DNA of 64,000 nt from Triglochin maritima. Lineage: Eukaryota; Streptophyta; Magnoliopsida; Alismatales; Juncaginaceae. The notes under the pieces are model-generated. The model did no database searches, was not told the origin of the DNA, and saw only the letters and a list, made by a program, of their open reading frames with translations. Location: assembly GCA_963682175.1 (NCBI GenBank), contig OY821777.1, forward strand, positions 17,008,001-17,072,000, read 5' to 3'. The position numbers and the translations under genes are program-made. Shown in pieces: positions 1-10,315 of this stretch (within the stretch, counting starts at the first letter, position 1; each line of letters begins with the position of its first letter).

Positions 1-770
1 CTATTATTTTGTTATTTGTTTGTTTCCCAAACATGATTTTGGTTATTGGCTTCGTCTCGATCATGTTATTTATTTTATTCGACATGTGTAACTTATTGTA
101 TCACAAAATAATATTCGTAATTGTTACAACACTATCATGTCATTAGATTGAACAATTATGTCAATTTATTGGACCACAAATTTGAAATAAGGTCCTTTTG
201 CATATTTTATTGAAGATCCATGTCACTTTATTGAAGAATCACGGTGATTTATTGGCCAACAATATAAGTTTATTAAAAATGTATTTATTCATTAAAAATA
301 TAACTTCAAAGGAATTCTTTACAACAGGTGTAACTTTAGATGTAGGTTGAATAGTCATATGGATTTCAGTTGATGTCATGTTAACTTGTCCAATCGTATC
401 ATTGAATTGGACAAATATGTCATTTTATTGGACAACGATGAAAGTCTATTGAACAAATACACTAGTATCCACAACTCATAACTTGAAACGGGATTTGAAA
501 TAAGGTCATGTTGAAGGTTCGACGAGTTTGGCGGAGGAGGGTGTTCACGGAGGAGAAGAGTTGGGAGAGGTGAGGAAGGAGGAGAAATAACGGGAGAGGT
601 AATTGCCAAATTTTCCAAGATTATCAAAATAGTCCTTTCTTGTTTCCACCGTTGGATTAGATATTGATGGATGATGTTTGGGGTCTCATTTTATAAATTT
701 AAGACATCATCTCATTCTAATACCCGGAAGTCACCTAATAAGAACCAACAAAAATGGTTCTCACGGTGAA
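1..770. repeat. AT-rich non-coding DNA with a diverged internal duplication
   Basis: No convincing coding exon is visible. Segments near 139-200 and 388-515 resemble each other: both carry a 'cattagattgaacaa'-like stretch, a 'tttattggac' stretch and later 'ttgaaataaggtc'. They look like an old duplication inside a decayed repeat. No terminal repeats or target duplication were found. Confidence 0.4.
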
Positions 771-1054
771 AACCAATAAATTTTCAATTTAAAAACTGAA
801 TTGTTATTCATCGTCAGAAAACTACTTAAATCGTCCGTACAAATTACCATTTTGCTCTTCTCTCATTTTCACTCCTATAACGGGACATTTCACCCTCCTA
901 TCACACATCTCTCTTCATCTTCATCTCATAATCATAAAAAATAATGTTTTGGAGTTCAGTAATGAGTCAACGGACGCCCCGGTGTACTCGAATCTGGTAA
1001 AATATCCAACATCTTTTTAATAAAATAATAATTATAAATAATAAAAAATAGCGG

Positions 1055-1190
1055 GCGTTCGTCGGATCCGCCCCTCCCATGGGGGCGGCGTATGGCTAAG
1101 ACGTCTCCCCCATTGGGGACGTTTTACCCAGACGCCCCGCCCATTGGGAAGGCGTCTTAGCCAGACGCCCCTCCCATGGGTGGGGAAGTT
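1055..1190. repeat. GC-rich palindromic modules inside MULE left end
   Basis: Three to four copies of a self-complementary module built from 'agacgyc', 'cccatgggg' and 'ggcgtct' lie head to tail. Each can form a short hairpin. Related modules occur at 1840-1890 and 16360-16440, so they belong to the terminal region of this MULE family. Confidence 0.6.
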
Positions 1191-1295
1191 CCGTCGGACA
1201 CTCGTTATTTTTTATATTTTTTTATTAAAAAATAATTGATTATAAATTTAGATAATTACTAAATTAATTAATTATTAAGTTAATAATTACTATAT

Positions 1296-1518
1296 TCGGA
1301 TGACTGATACCCCTTCGGTATACTGAATAGAGATTTCCAGAGAAATGTCGAAGCTACTGAGGATAAATATTCGGATAACCGGGTAGAGGTCGGTAAACCG
1401 ACCCAATGATTCCAGGAAGAACAAAAACTTACTGTCTTTACGATTACGGTGGACCGATGGAAACTCGTTCATCCGCATGGAACATGTTCGGTAGACCGAG
1501 AAGCAAACGGTCGACCGT
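1296..1518. promoter_or_regulatory. Paired-dyad array I (CGGT-NN-ACCG type), inside the MULE-like element
   Basis: Four pairs of 12-bp near-palindromes start at 1296/1315, 1371/1390, 1446/1465 and 1488/1507; every pair has exactly 19 bp start to start. The best copies are TCGGTAAACCGA (1390), ACGGTGGACCGA (1446), TCGGTAGACCGA (1488) and ACGGTCGACCGT (1507). The partners at 1296, 1315, 1371 and 1465 are degenerate. Between pairs the sequence is unrelated. No protein binding to this motif is known to me; the role is inferred only from conservation and spacing. Confidence 0.8.
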
Positions 1519-2619
1519 CCGACATCTTACCTTACCATGAATTTTTTCAAGTGATGAAAATTCAAAAATTTCCAGATCCAACAATTTCAAAATCCACTCG
1601 CTCGCTCACCGGGGAGCGAGACCCCCGAACGACCTGTCGATGAGGTATTTGTAAGTTGGGAAGTTTTACCATCGGGAAAATTTGGATCTTGAAATTTTTG
1701 CTTCTGGAAAAAATTTGAATCTTCATCCTTGCAAAAAAAGTCATTGTAATCTGACCCTTTACCACCGAAAACTTGTAAAGGAACCTCAAATAATTTGAGA
1801 TCACACCTTATAATTTTAAGATTTTTTATTTTTATTTTTAGGCCAAGACGCCTCCCCCATGGGGGGTTTACCTAGACGTCTAACTCGATTTTTTTTGCTA
1901 AGCTTACTTTACCGAATCCAGGCGCTTTGCCAGACATTTTCGTGGTGTTTGTACTGGGAAATTGAGGAAAACGTAGGTACAAACCTTATTTTAAGAGACG
2001 GGACCAAATATGTATTAAATGAATTGTTAATGGCAAAAAGTAATTGTTATGACAATTTAAGTAGTTTTCCGGAGACGAACAGTAGCTCCCTTTTAAAAAT
2101 CCCCAGCTAATCTGCAAATAAATCATTCATTTGTTCATAAATAAAAACTCCTTCTAATTATTGTCAATTTGCTGCTAAAACATAGAAAATGATTATTGCA
2201 GTTTATTTACTAAGAGAATCTCTTGTGATTTGTAACAACTTACTATGATTTTGTGCTACAAGAGCATCATTAACAGCTCCCGGGCAGTTTTCGGGCGCTC
2301 TGGTTTCTCTCTCCGTCACGTCAGCACAAACCAACCCCCTACAAAATCCTTAACCATTACCCAATCCACCAAGTCACGCTACAGTATTTGTTGTCACGTC
2401 ATTATTTTTATTCTTCTCTCTAAAACTCTTTCAACAATTAACAAAATATATTAATAATCATTATCGTAATTATTTAATATCAATAATTCATTCGTTTTAA
2501 TTAACATTTAATTATTAAATACGAAAATATTATTAAAATTTAGGAAAACACGTTACATAGCACATTAACTGGAAATTTAAAAAGTAAAACTAAAAATACA
2601 TCATTAAATACTAAACTTA

Positions 2620-2716
2620 AAATACATCATGATGCATTTCCTCCAAAGCGTTGCCATATATTGTCGACCAAATCGGCTTGAAGGTTCAAATGTGTGGTGT
2701 GATCACGCACTTGATC
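2620..2716 (-). pseudogene. PIF/Harbinger transposase C-terminal scrap
   Basis: Read on the minus strand this translates to a tail containing 'LQADLVDNIWQRFGG' and then a stop, which resembles the 'LQxDLVEHIW' end of plant PIF/Harbinger transposases. The rest of the transposase is absent: a plus-strand ORF1-type reading frame begins immediately to the right. The catalytic DDE part is missing. Confidence 0.5.
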
Positions 2717-3139
2717 ATTGAAGGGGCGATGGAGGCGTACATTGCCATCTATGAACCAATGGGTCAGGTTCTTCGACCAGGCGGTGCGTAGGAAGAGAAG
2801 TGGTTACAACGAGGACGATGTCATCCATGATGCGCACACCATCTATGAACGAATACACAACGTCAAATTTCAGTACATGCATGTGTGGCTTTTGTTACGC
2901 AGGTACCCTAAATGGGAGTCTGTTGCGCTTGGACTTCCCACCCGAAACGTCGTTGTAGAAAGTCCGAAGAGTTTTAGCAGCGGGAAAAGAAAAGGCACCG
3001 ACGACGATGAAAGTCACGCAACACCTTCAACAGATGAAATGGTGTTCGAAACATGTCGTCGTCCTGAAAGTGTTAAAAAACTAAAAAAAGAAGGGGAAAC
3101 AACCATTTCAGGGACAACATGATCCTGATATGTTAGAAC

Positions 3140-3689
3140 TAGGGGTGCACATGGGTTGGGTTCAACCCGAAACCCAACCCGAACCCGACTGGTCGGGTCG
3201 GGTTGGGTCGGGTTGGGGAGGGGTTCGGGTCGGGTCGGGTTGGGTTGGGAAAATCAAAAACCCGAATTTTCGGGTCGGGTTCGGGTTGAGGGGGTCGGGT
3301 TGACCCAACCCAACCCGAACCCGATTTTTTATTTTTTTATTTTTTTATTTTTTTTTATTTTTTCCCAAATAAACCGGTCGACCGAACATCACTCGGTCCA
3401 CCGAACATCACTCGGTCGACCGTTTCCAACCCGAAAATTTTGGGTTTTCAAGCCACCGGTCGACCGTTTAAGTACCGGTCGACCGAACCCGACCAAGTTT
3501 GGGAGAAAATTTCCGAATTCGGGTTCAACCCGATCCAACCCGACCCAACCCGAAAATTTCGGGTCGGGTTGGGTTGAACCCAAACCGGTTCGGGTTCGGG
3601 TTGGGTTGGGTTTTTTCCCAACCCGAAAATTTCGGGTTGGGTCGGGTTGAGGCCCAAACCCGACCCAACCCGAGCCATGTGCACCCCTA
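3140..3689. mobile_element. hAT-type MITE, 550 bp, TIR TAGGGGTGCACATGG
   Basis: The ends are perfect 15-bp inverted repeats (TAGGGGTGCACATGG at 3140-3154, complement at 3675-3689). They are flanked by an exact 8-bp target duplication GTTAGAAC (3132-3139 and 3690-3697), diagnostic of the hAT superfamily together with the TAGGGG terminus. It has no transposase. The interior is mostly simple sequence built from 'cgggttcgggt/gggtt' on the left and its complement on the right, so the whole element is a near-complete foldback. A short unique middle (3370-3490) holds five copies of the CGGTNNACCG dyad. It landed inside the Harbinger ORF1 reading frame. Confidence 0.9.
3374..3486. promoter_or_regulatory. 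Paired-dyad array II, in the hAT MITE
   Basis: 12-bp dyads start at 3374, 3393, 3412 (a run of three at 19-bp steps) and at 3456, 3475 (a pair at 19 bp). All five keep CGGT..ACCG exactly; centres are CG, CC, CG, CG, CG. The rest of the MITE is low-complexity CGGGTT sequence, so this is the only complex sequence it carries. Confidence 0.85.
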
Positions 3690-3899
3690 GTTAGAACTGG
3701 GGAAACAAATTGAATATAGCGCAAAAGTGAAAGAGGAAAAATATTTGCATTACAAAGAACGGGTGGAGAGGAAACGCATCGAAGCTGAGGCGAATTTCCA
3801 AAGGGAACTCAACAGCAAGAAACTTGATGTCATATTTCCTCTGATGAAGAAGTAAAACAAGGACGAATTCGATAAAGAAACACTTGCTGAACTCAAGGA

Positions 3900-5980
3900 G
3901 TGAGCTAAAGCACAAAGATGTCTGTAGGTGCTCATGTTTTCATTTGTAATATCAATATGTCTGTTGTAGTTTATCAGTATTCTGGTAGTTTAAATTTCGT
4001 CCTTTCTTATTTCTGTTGAATAGAAAAGTAATAAAACACATACTGACAAATGATTATGGCTAAATCACTACTGCCTTAGTTAACAAAATCCATGGATAGA
4101 CAAGATCATGCTTTTGCACATCGACGACGAGACTCAAGTTACTTCCGGGTTGGTTTTGTTTTTGAATCTTGTCGACATTGCGATTAAGATAACACCTTGA
4201 GTTTATTGTGGATTCTGGGTAGTTTTTGATGTAGCAGAGAAATTTATGGCTTGAAGAATTGCGGTTTCTTTTGATCATGAAGAAGGTGAATGGATGAAGT
4301 TAGGTTTGAATACTAAAACACAACTAAATACATTTGTTGTTAATAAATAGAGATTTGCTACTGATAAGTAAAATTTTGGAACTAATTGTAGTATATTTCC
4401 TACTAAAAATTAAAAACGACACTACAGTTTATTTGCTTCTACATCACCAATGTTTGCTACTAATTGTGGTGTATATGCCACTAAAACAAAGAAATTTGCT
4501 ACTAACTTCCTACTAAAGAGAATCTCATGTTCGACGCACTAACAATGTTCATAACTCAGACAGACAAAATATCAAACACATTGCGTGTAATTAAAGAGTA
4601 GTACCACAACAATTCGACTTCATTCGTGATAGACTCAAATTTCACAAGAATCATTAACCATAATTAACAAGAACAGTAACACATTGCGTGTAATTAAAGA
4701 AACTACCACAACAATTCGACTTCATTCGTGATAGACTCAAATTTCACAAGAATCATTAACCATAATTAACAAGAACAGTAACACCAACAACAAGATGCAA
4801 TGTAATCAACCACCAACAAAGAATCAAAAAAAATCAAGGTGCGCTGATGTTGTCCTTGAGGTATCCAGCATTCTATCAACCATCAAGTCATGTAAGGAAG
4901 AATTGTATTTTAGGCTGGATGTTTCCGAGTATTTTGATAGTGGAATTGTTGGTGAGTCGATGATACCTATTAAAACACAGAAACATCCTCATGGATACAA
5001 AGCCACTGACAAGATTACATAGAAATCTTCAATTTTCTCGTTACGTGTTGTGAGTTGTGACAAACCACTCAAACACAAAATCAAACACTAAAAGAAACTA
5101 AGACATGAGATAAATCTGAACTGAAATAAACTCAAATTTCACTAGACCACAACACAAGAAAACATAAGAGATTTTCAGAACAATCACACATACTACAAGA
5201 GCACCAACAACAAGATCTAAATAACCAATCCTAACTAAACAAAATTGTGGAAGAGCACAAGCTCGATAGGGGTCAGGGGATGGAAAGGCCACGAGTAGAC
5301 TAGAGGAGGGCGATGATATCGCACTTGTTCGTTGCGGCGGAGATGGATTGGTCGGAATTGCTGAGGAATTACAATAAAATTAACAAAGAAATGTAGAAAT
5401 TAAATGAGAAATCTTATAGGTGTCCTCCAAATCAATACCAATTTCACCAATGCTCTCTAATCACAAGGTCCACCATGTATATCCCTCAAATTCCAAAATC
5501 TTTTCACTTATACCGTTACTTCACATTCTTTGTCTCAATTTACTTAACTCACTGCATTAACATTATGATTATGCCCTATGATAGGGAATTCCCTGTTCCT
5601 GAATTCAACTGATTTTGATACCAAAACATTATATTCTAGACCAATCCCCAAACACCAGAGGTTATAAATATTATATTTTTTGATTTTGTCATGACACGTT
5701 GCTGAATTCAAATTCTGATCGTGCATTATCATAAGAAATTCTTTGTTGCTGAATTCAACCGATTTTGATACTGAAACATCCTAAACCAATCCCCAAAAAC
5801 CAAAGGTTTAGAATATTATATATTTTATGATTTTGACACGACGCGTTGTTCGATTTCAAAGAGTCCAATTGAATGAACATCACACTTTGATGAAACTAAC
5901 TTCTCAAAATCAACTCCAAGCAATCGTACATAACAACAAAATTAGCCTATGATCAAACTATCAAGTGTTAAATCAAACAC
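3900..5980. repeat. Intergenic repeats, including a recent 103-bp tandem duplication
   Basis: No supported gene. 4340-4540 has several 'ttgctactaa...cctactaaa' micro-repeats and resembles 2140-2240, suggesting paired ends of a decayed element. A near-identical tandem duplication lies at 4578-4680 and 4681-4782. A second, older tandem duplication lies at about 5578-5730 and 5733-5865, sharing 'ctgaattcaac', 'gattttgatac' and 'ccaatccccaaa'. Confidence 0.5.
4578..4782. repeat. Tandem duplication, unit about 103 bp, two copies
   Basis: Both copies begin 'acattgcgtgtaattaaaga' and end 'aacaagaacagtaac'. They differ only around 'gagtagta' versus 'aacta', so the duplication is recent or an assembly artefact. 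No coding content. Confidence 0.9.
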
Positions 5981-5983
5981 CAT

Positions 5984-6140
5984 CCAATCCCAACGCCACG
6001 TGGCAATAACCAAGCCATGAAGCAATCTCCAGACCTATCACCTACATATCTAGATTTCAAGCACCAACCAATGGGCTTCATCCTACGTGGCACCACTCTA
6101 CTCCACTACAATCACCGCCACCTTTCTTTAAAAACCCCCC
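5984..6140 (+). promoter_or_regulatory. LHCB2 promoter with G-box palindrome, CCAAT boxes and weak TATA
   Basis: Upstream of the antenna gene there is a perfect G-box palindrome GCCACGTGGC (5995-6004), a second ACGT core TACGTGGCA (6084-6092), CCAAT boxes (5984-5988, 6068-6072) and an A/T element TTTAAAAA (about 6127-6134) followed by a C/T-rich stretch that may contain the start site. G-box and CCAAT elements are established features of light-regulated LHC promoters. Light regulation of this copy is inferred, not shown. Confidence 0.55.
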
Positions 6141-6231
6141 AACTCCTCTCCAATTCTACTCCACCACCACTCCTCCAACCCTACTCTTTGCTAGAAGAAG
6201 AGGGTTAGCTCCTGGTCCATCCTTCACCACC

Positions 6232-7384
6232 ATGGCCGCCTCCGCCCTCCAAAGCTCCGCATTCGTTGGCCAGACAGTCTTGAAGCCCCAGAATGAGCTC
6301 GTTCGCAAGGTCGGCGTCTCTGACGGTCGTATCTCCATGCGTCGCACCGTTAGCAGCGCTCCTCAAAGCCAATGGTAATTAGATGTTAAATCGATTATTA
6401 CTTCTATAATATAAATGAGAGAAAATTAAACAAAAATGTTTCTATTCACTTTGTTTGGATGTGTATAATAAGTTACTAAAGGAAATGAAACAAAAATGTT
6501 ACAACCTTAACATTTTTTGCTTATTTTTATGTAAAGATGGTTCGATCAAGGAAGAATGGTTGACATACGAGTAGCTTCTCTAGATTACCAAATAAGGACA
6601 CAAATGATAATTAGTAATATTTCAAATTGTTTAGAGAGTATTTGTGTAATATTTTGCATGGTGACTGACTACTTGACCAGTTTGTTTGTATATTTGAAAT
6701 GAAATGAAAAAAAAGGGGTTTGAAATGTGCAGGTATGGCCCAGACAGGCCCAAGTACTTGGGTCCATTCTCTGAGCAAACCCCATCCTACCTCACCGGCG
6801 AATTCCCCGGCGACTACGGTTGGGACACCGCTGGTCTCTCTGCCGACCCAGAGACATTCGCAAAGAACCGGGAACTAGAAGTGATCCACTGCCGATGGGC
6901 CATGCTCGGGGCCCTTGGCTGTGTCTTCCCAGAAGTCCTCTCAAAAAACGGGGTAAAATTTGGCGAGGCAGTGTGGTTCAAGGCCGGATCCCAAATCTTC
7001 TCCGAGGGCGGGTTGGACTACTTGGGTAATCCCAACTTGATCCACGCTCAGAGCATCCTGGCCATTTGGGCATGCCAGGTTGTGCTAATGGGCTTTATTG
7101 AGGGTTACCGTGTCGGTGGGGGCCCACTTGGGGAGGGTCTAGATGCAATCTATCCCGGTGGGGCATTCGATCCGTTGGGGCTTGCTGATGATCCAGAGGC
7201 GTTCGCGGAGTTGAAGGTCAAGGAGATCAAGAATGGGAGGCTCGCAATGTTCTCTATGTTCGGATTCTTTGTTCAGGCCATTGTTACTGGGAAAGGTCCA
7301 ATTGAGAACTTGTTCGATCACGTTGCCGATCCGGTTGCCAACAATGCGTGGGCGTACGCCACCAACTTTGTTCCCGGAAAGTGA
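6232..7384 (+). CDS. LHCB2: Light-harvesting chlorophyll a/b-binding protein of LHCII, type II
   Basis: Two exons, 6232-6374 and 6733-7384. The intron (6375-6732, GT..AG, phase 2) splits a Trp codon, and the single intron near the N-terminus fits type II rather than intronless type I genes. The product is 264 residues, close to the usual 265. The transit peptide starts [14 protein letters not shown]; the mature N-terminus is near [10 protein letters not shown], with a Thr in the position that is phosphorylated in LHCII. The trimerisation motif WYGPDR is at residues 48-53. Helix B carries [13 protein letters not shown] (95-107) and helix [15 protein letters not shown] (212-225), the Glu/Arg chlorophyll-ligating pairs. 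The end is ATNFVPGK. '[17 protein letters not shown]' and '[16 protein letters not shown]' are type II signatures. The protein acts in thylakoid LHCII trimers of photosystem II and in state transitions. No frameshifts; it looks functional. Confidence 0.95.
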
Positions 7385-8122
7385 GCGTAAGCCGGTCTTA
7401 GTTGATTGATCGTGGCAAGTGTTTATGATTGTATTTCATATGTTATCATGCCGCTTTTGTAACTTTATGTACCATGTTTTTGGTTTTGTTTGTACCATTG
7501 AACCTCTTGGTTAAAGTTTCCAGACTACTTGGATGACTTTGGTTGGGGTGGTATAATTAATTTTTCCCATCTCCTTCCTACATTTTTCTTACTCATAATC
7601 TCTTGGTTTTAGAAATTCTACACGTGGATGGATACTCAGAAAAATAATAGTTTACAATATGTCAAATGTTTAAAACGCCTTTGTTCCGAAACGTGGTTTT
7701 GAGCCTGAAAACGGTCTACTTGAAGAGAATTATTTTTTTGACTTGCAAAGGTTGAAAACAGTATGAAATGAACTTCAAAATGTTTTCGACAAGGCAAACC
7801 GTTTGGTGATGATCACTCGTACGTTTCGCATTTCCAAAGATATTAAAAACATGGTTGGATTGCATGTGACCTTCATCAAAATTTCCAAATCAAATTCCAT
7901 TTCTTTTGGAAATGTTGTTTATGGTGTTCCCGTCGAAAACACTTAGGATGGTAGAAGATGCAGTCAGAAATGTTGATCTGATGCGCCACAATCCCCAATT
8001 AACACAAATTAACAAATCACTTAAATAACCAACTCCATTCAACGCTAAGATATTATATATATTTTAAAATTTTATCTAGAAAAAAAAATCTATTCTAGTT
8101 TCATTTTACCATCATGTTAATA
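7385..8122. other. LHCB2 3' flank, no gene seen
   Basis: T-rich 3' UTR-like sequence follows the stop codon to about 7560. Beyond that is AT-rich DNA with no reading frame, repeat or RNA gene that I can support. Confidence 0.5.
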
Positions 8123-8130
8123 TTGAAAAC

Positions 8131-8730
8131 TATGGGTGCAAATGAGTGGTTCGTAGGTTGTTATTGGATTTCCCAAACCCATATGTGTCTGCTTATATTG
8201 CTCACAATTCTGTTAAATACTTGTTTGTTTTATAAATCTACCGTGATCGTACCCGTTTCATTTAAGTAAATGGTTTTGGGCACGTAAATGGTTATATAGG
8301 CAAAACTTAATGGATAAATAAATTAGGCAAATGAGTAAAAATATGTTAAATGGATAAACAAATAACCGGCTAAAAACTTATAATCATACAACATTTAATA
8401 TCAGACATTAACAAATTGATAATCAAGCATCCACAAATGACTAAAACATACAATTGTTCCACAGAATGACAAATGAAATAACATAATGACATAAAACACA
8501 ATTATTTGACATAATGCCATATATATTATGTATATAATTATATATTATTTAAATTTTGTAGTTAAATGATTAAATGGACAGATAAAATGTCGTACTCTTA
8601 CATGTCTCGTTTATTAAACGGTTAATTTTTTTATACCCGTACCAATCTCGTTTAATAAACGATTATGATTTTTCTACCAATAACCATACTTACTCTTGCG
8701 GTTTGGGCGGTTAAACAATTTTTACCCCTG
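8131..8730. mobile_element. hAT-like MITE, about 600 bp
   Basis: The left terminus TATGGGTGCAAAT and the complement of the right terminus (CAGGGGTAAAAAT) are imperfect inverted repeats of hAT type. The flanks TTGAAAAC (8123-8130) and TTGAAAAG (8731-8738) are a 7/8 target duplication. The interior is AT-rich and non-coding with repeated 'aaatgg' and 'gtttaataaacg' motifs. It is older than the MITE at 3140, judged by terminal decay. Confidence 0.65.
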
Positions 8731-9334
8731 TTGAAAAGAGTAATGACTTACTGCAAAAAAAGGTCACACACTTTACACGCTTTCAAATCTTTAAATAGTT
8801 ATGAGTTTTTTTTTGCTATTCATGTTAGGACCCTAACCCGGTTTAGGGTTAATCATGGTGTTTAAGGAGGTATGGTGGGGCTTGACTTTTGTGGTGAGAG
8901 AGAGTGAGAGGTGATGGCGTAGGGGAATGGGCTGGGTGTGTAGGGGTGTGGTGAGGAGGGCGTGCACTATAGCGGTGAGGTTTTTTTTTAAGGGTGCACT
9001 TCCTTTCTCTTCCTCTTTTCTACTCCTTCCATTCTCTTCACTTCCTTCATCTCTTTCCAATTGAGGCTGCCGTGGAGGAAACATGCGTGGAGGGTGACCG
9101 TGCGGGAGAGGCGCGGAGCAGGGATCGACACGTGATCGAGGTCTACCAGAGGCGACGTGCGTGAGCGAGCTCCGGCGGTTCGTCGTCTTCGCTTGAGGTA
9201 TGTCAACTTGATAATGTGATTTTGTGGTTCCTAACCCTCGTGGTAGGGTTGTGTTGGTCGGACGGGGAGGTCGGAGACCTCTTCGGCGTTGCTTCCGTGA
9301 GAAACCTCGGCTGGCGCGAGGTGGAAGACGACCA

Positions 9335-9819
9335 ACGGTCGACCGATCCCTTTGGGCGGTCGACCGAATGTAGTGTTTTTACCCGACTTTAACCTTCACC
9401 GGTCGAACGATGCCTGGTGGCGGTCGACTGGTAGTGCATATTGCTGGTGAGTTGGGACATTTCTGCCTGTTGTCGGTCGACCGGTTCCTTGGGTCGTTCG
9501 ACTGGAACTTAAGTGTACTGAGTAGATTTGCATGTTTGTTCGACCGTTGCTTGTTGTCGGTCGACCGTTTTATGACGTAGAATATTAGGTTGACCCTGTC
9601 TGTTTTCGGTCGACTGAGACCCCTAAGTCGGTCGACCGTTAGATTCGATTTTATGTTGACCAGACTCCGGATTTTGATCTCGTTCGGTCGACCGGTTTTA
9701 GACCTTTGTTCGATCGTTGGGGATTGTGTTTTGTGCGCAGCGGTAGACCGTTTTAGGCGTACGGTCGACCGATTCCTTTCTGGAAACGGTCGACTGAATC
9801 ACCTCTTCCGGTCGACCGT
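9335..9819. promoter_or_regulatory. Paired-dyad array III: eight pairs at 21-22 bp
   Basis: Sixteen 12-bp sites form eight pairs, starting at 9335/9356, 9399/9420, 9473/9494, 9536/9557, 9606/9628, 9684/9706, 9740/9761 and 9786/9808. Spacings are 21,21,21,21,22,22,21,22. Pairs begin 46-78 bp apart. Nine sites match CGGTNNACCG exactly; the rest are off by one to three bases. The centre is CG in nearly all, unlike the arrays at 14187 and 19108 where it varies. Sequence between sites is not repeated, so this is not an ordinary tandem repeat. Confidence 0.9.
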
Positions 9820-10195
9820 TTGGGCCCAGAACAGAATTCCTGGTTCCCATTTTGAACGCCAACTTTGTCCACGGAAACCCGTGTCCTCGTCTTGTGCGTG
9901 AGCCGGGAGGTGACGATGGGCGCGTGATGTGTGCCTGCCCAGGGACCGCCGTTGGGAAGAGTGTGGGTGTTCGGGAGACGTCACCTCCGTGTATGGACAG
10001 TGACTTGAGATGGATGGTTGGGCACTTTGTAGTATAGCAGGCCTGAGGGATCGCGGATCCCAGTGTTGATGTTTGTGCGGGCACGCAACTGGCGTTGGGT
10101 GAGGTGACTACCAGCCCACGGGCTACGGAGGTCGCTGCCCTGCTTTTACAGCGGCGCGGTTGGTGTTTGCGGCTCGAGGAGCCTGATGACCTGGC

Positions 10196-10315
10196 AGACT
10201 TCGGTCAAGACCCGTCCGATGTTGTGCCGGACGTTGTGATGGACCACCGATGTTGTGCCGGTGATGCCGCCGAGGTTGTGCCGGCGATGATGATTGTTGG
10301 GCCGAGGTTGTTCCG
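10196..10315. repeat. Short GC-rich micro-repeats in the solo LTR
   Basis: 'gttgtgccgg', 'gttgtgatgg', 'gttgtgccgg' and 'gttgttccga' recur every 20-35 bases with 'gatg' spacers. It has the look of a decayed minisatellite within the LTR. Confidence 0.5.

Larger units (their letters stand above)
770..2110. mobile_element. MULE-like non-autonomous element with long terminal inverted repeats
   Basis: The left end (about 800-890, with 'gaaaactacttaaat') is the reverse complement of the right end (about 2040-2090, with 'atttaagtagttttc'). The same end sequence appears a third time at about 16600-16740, next to an OTU-coding MULE end. Long degenerate TIRs (over 60 bp) without coding capacity are typical of Mutator-like elements. 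The inner flanks of the TIRs carry GC-rich palindromes ('agacgcc...cccatggg') at 1050-1200 and 1840-1890. The middle holds a dyad array (1296-1518). Outer limits are approximate and I could not find a clean 9-bp target duplication. Confidence 0.6.
2718..3860 (+). pseudogene. PIF/Harbinger ORF1-like protein, interrupted by MITE and frameshift
   Basis: The first part (2718-3122) reads through a segment with 'YERIHNVKFQYMHVWLLLR' and 'PKW', typical of the plant ORF1 / NAM-associated proteins that accompany Harbinger transposases. Near the A-rich lysine stretch (about 3075-3105) the frame must shift by one to continue as 'PFQGQHDPDMLE'. That frame is then split by the hAT MITE at 3140-3689 and resumes as a charged coiled-coil-like tail ('LGKQIEYSAKVKEEKY' to 'FPLMKK', stop near 3855). 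The gene is dead: no intact start, a frameshift and an insertion. Annotation pipelines often misname this family 'glutathione S-transferase T3-like'. Confidence 0.7.

Noticed and set aside
3156..3724. Gly/Arg- and Pro/Asn-rich frames on both strands
   Set aside because: They are translations of the CGGGTT simple repeat inside the hAT MITE.
9335..9819. CRISPR-like reading of the regularly spaced palindromes
   Set aside because: Repeats are only 12 bp, spacing alternates between about 21 and 25-57 bp, there are no cas genes, and the setting is a plant LTR.
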